Assembly (NCBI GenBank): GCA_964384675.1
Contig: CAYLNK010000363.1
Location: forward strand, 1-6,360
Source: CAYLNK01 sp964384675
GTDB lineage: Bacteria > Acidobacteriota > Thermoanaerobaculia > UBA5066
Length of the DNA stretch: 6,360 bases
Direction of reading: 5' to 3'
In this document: positions 6,018-6,360 of the stretch, piece after piece
Position numbering within the stretch: position 1 is the stretch's first letter
Layout: the number at the start of each line of letters is the position of its first letter
Position numbers and translations under genes: made by a program
Notes under the pieces: generated by a model
Databases searched by the model: none
Told to the model about the DNA's origin: nothing
What the model saw: only the letters and a program-made list of their open reading frames with translations

Positions 6018-6360
6018 ATGAGCCCTCGCACGAGACGCCTCGTCCTGATGCTGCCGGTACCTGTCCTGGCCGCGGCGCTCCTCGACCTCCGCGCGGCGAC
6101 GAGCGGCGAGACGTCGGTCATCCCGTGGACCGAGCTGACGCCGGCCGATTCGCTGGCGGCGATCACCGTCAGGCAACGGACCGTCGAGGGTCGGACCATC
6201 CACTACCCGACGCCGACGCGCGAGCTCGCGACCGCGCTCGAGGAGCGCTCCCAAAGCGGCGCGAGCGAGATCGAGAGGGCCGCCGCCCTGCGACACCTCG
6301 CCGAGGCCCGCCGGCAGCTCGGCGATCGCCCCGGCGCCGAGGCGGCGCTCGAGGCGTGGG
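6018..6360 (+). CDS. N-terminal part of an exported TPR-like protein (3' partial)
   Basis: The ATG lies two bases after the TAG of the VIT-VWA gene, behind a good ribosome binding site. The frame stays open to the window edge, giving 114 residues. The start is basic (MSPRTRRL) and is followed by a hydrophobic segment (about 8-22), which is a signal peptide possibly cleaved near Ala26-Ala27, or an anchor. After a Thr/Pro-rich stretch comes a helical region. Within it, HLAEARRQLGDRPGAEAALE (93-112) matches the spacing of a tetratricopeptide repeat, with Ala and Leu at helix-packing positions and a Gly-Asp turn. A protein-interaction role outside the cytoplasm is likely. The rest of the protein, and any catalytic domain, lie beyond the window. 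The gene appears to be the third member of the exported cluster. Confidence 0.75.
   Translation, partial: MSPRTRRLVLMLPVPVLAAALLDLRAATSGETSVIPWTELTPADSLAAITVRQRTVEGRTIHYPTPTRELATALEERSQSGASEIERAAALRHLAEARRQLGDRPGAEAALEAW

Overview
The window is a very GC-rich stretch (G or C at nearly every third codon position) with all genes on the + strand and little intergenic space. It carries a type IV pilus PilT/PilU-family ATPase, then a tightly packed set of exported proteins: a two-component-regulator-type beta-propeller protein, a VIT + von Willebrand factor A (VWA) protein, and the start of a TPR-like protein. Gene style and base composition suggest a high-GC Gram-negative such as an Acidobacteriota member; Myxococcota or a similar lineage is possible. 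This placement is inference, because no rRNA or marker gene is present.

Layout. Bases 1-237 are the 3' end of an unrecognised gene. Bases 238-300 form a short gap with a plausible sigma70-type promoter whose -35 overlaps the upstream stop codon. Bases 301-1764 encode the PilT/PilU-family ATPase, with all core nucleotide-binding motifs and an unusual coiled-coil C-terminal extension. Bases 1765-1852 hold overlapping inverted repeats and a -10-like hexamer placed as if the next gene were leaderless. Bases 1853-3679 encode a membrane-anchored or exported protein of about 14 propeller-blade repeats, enough for two seven-bladed propellers, with no kinase or other output domain. Bases 3679-6015 encode a secreted VIT-VWA protein that starts within the stop codon of the propeller gene (TGATG). 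Bases 6018-6360 begin a third exported protein with a TPR-like helical repeat, cut by the window edge.

How the genes fit together. The propeller, VIT-VWA and TPR genes are separated by -1 and +2 nucleotides, so they are very likely co-transcribed and at least partly translationally coupled. All three begin with export or anchor signals and consist of protein-interaction domains. The simplest reading is an extracytoplasmic assembly of uncharacterised function. The ATPase gene appears to be a separate transcription unit, and no other pilus gene (pilB, pilC, pilM-Q) is visible. There are no RNA genes, mobile elements or CRISPR arrays that I can support.
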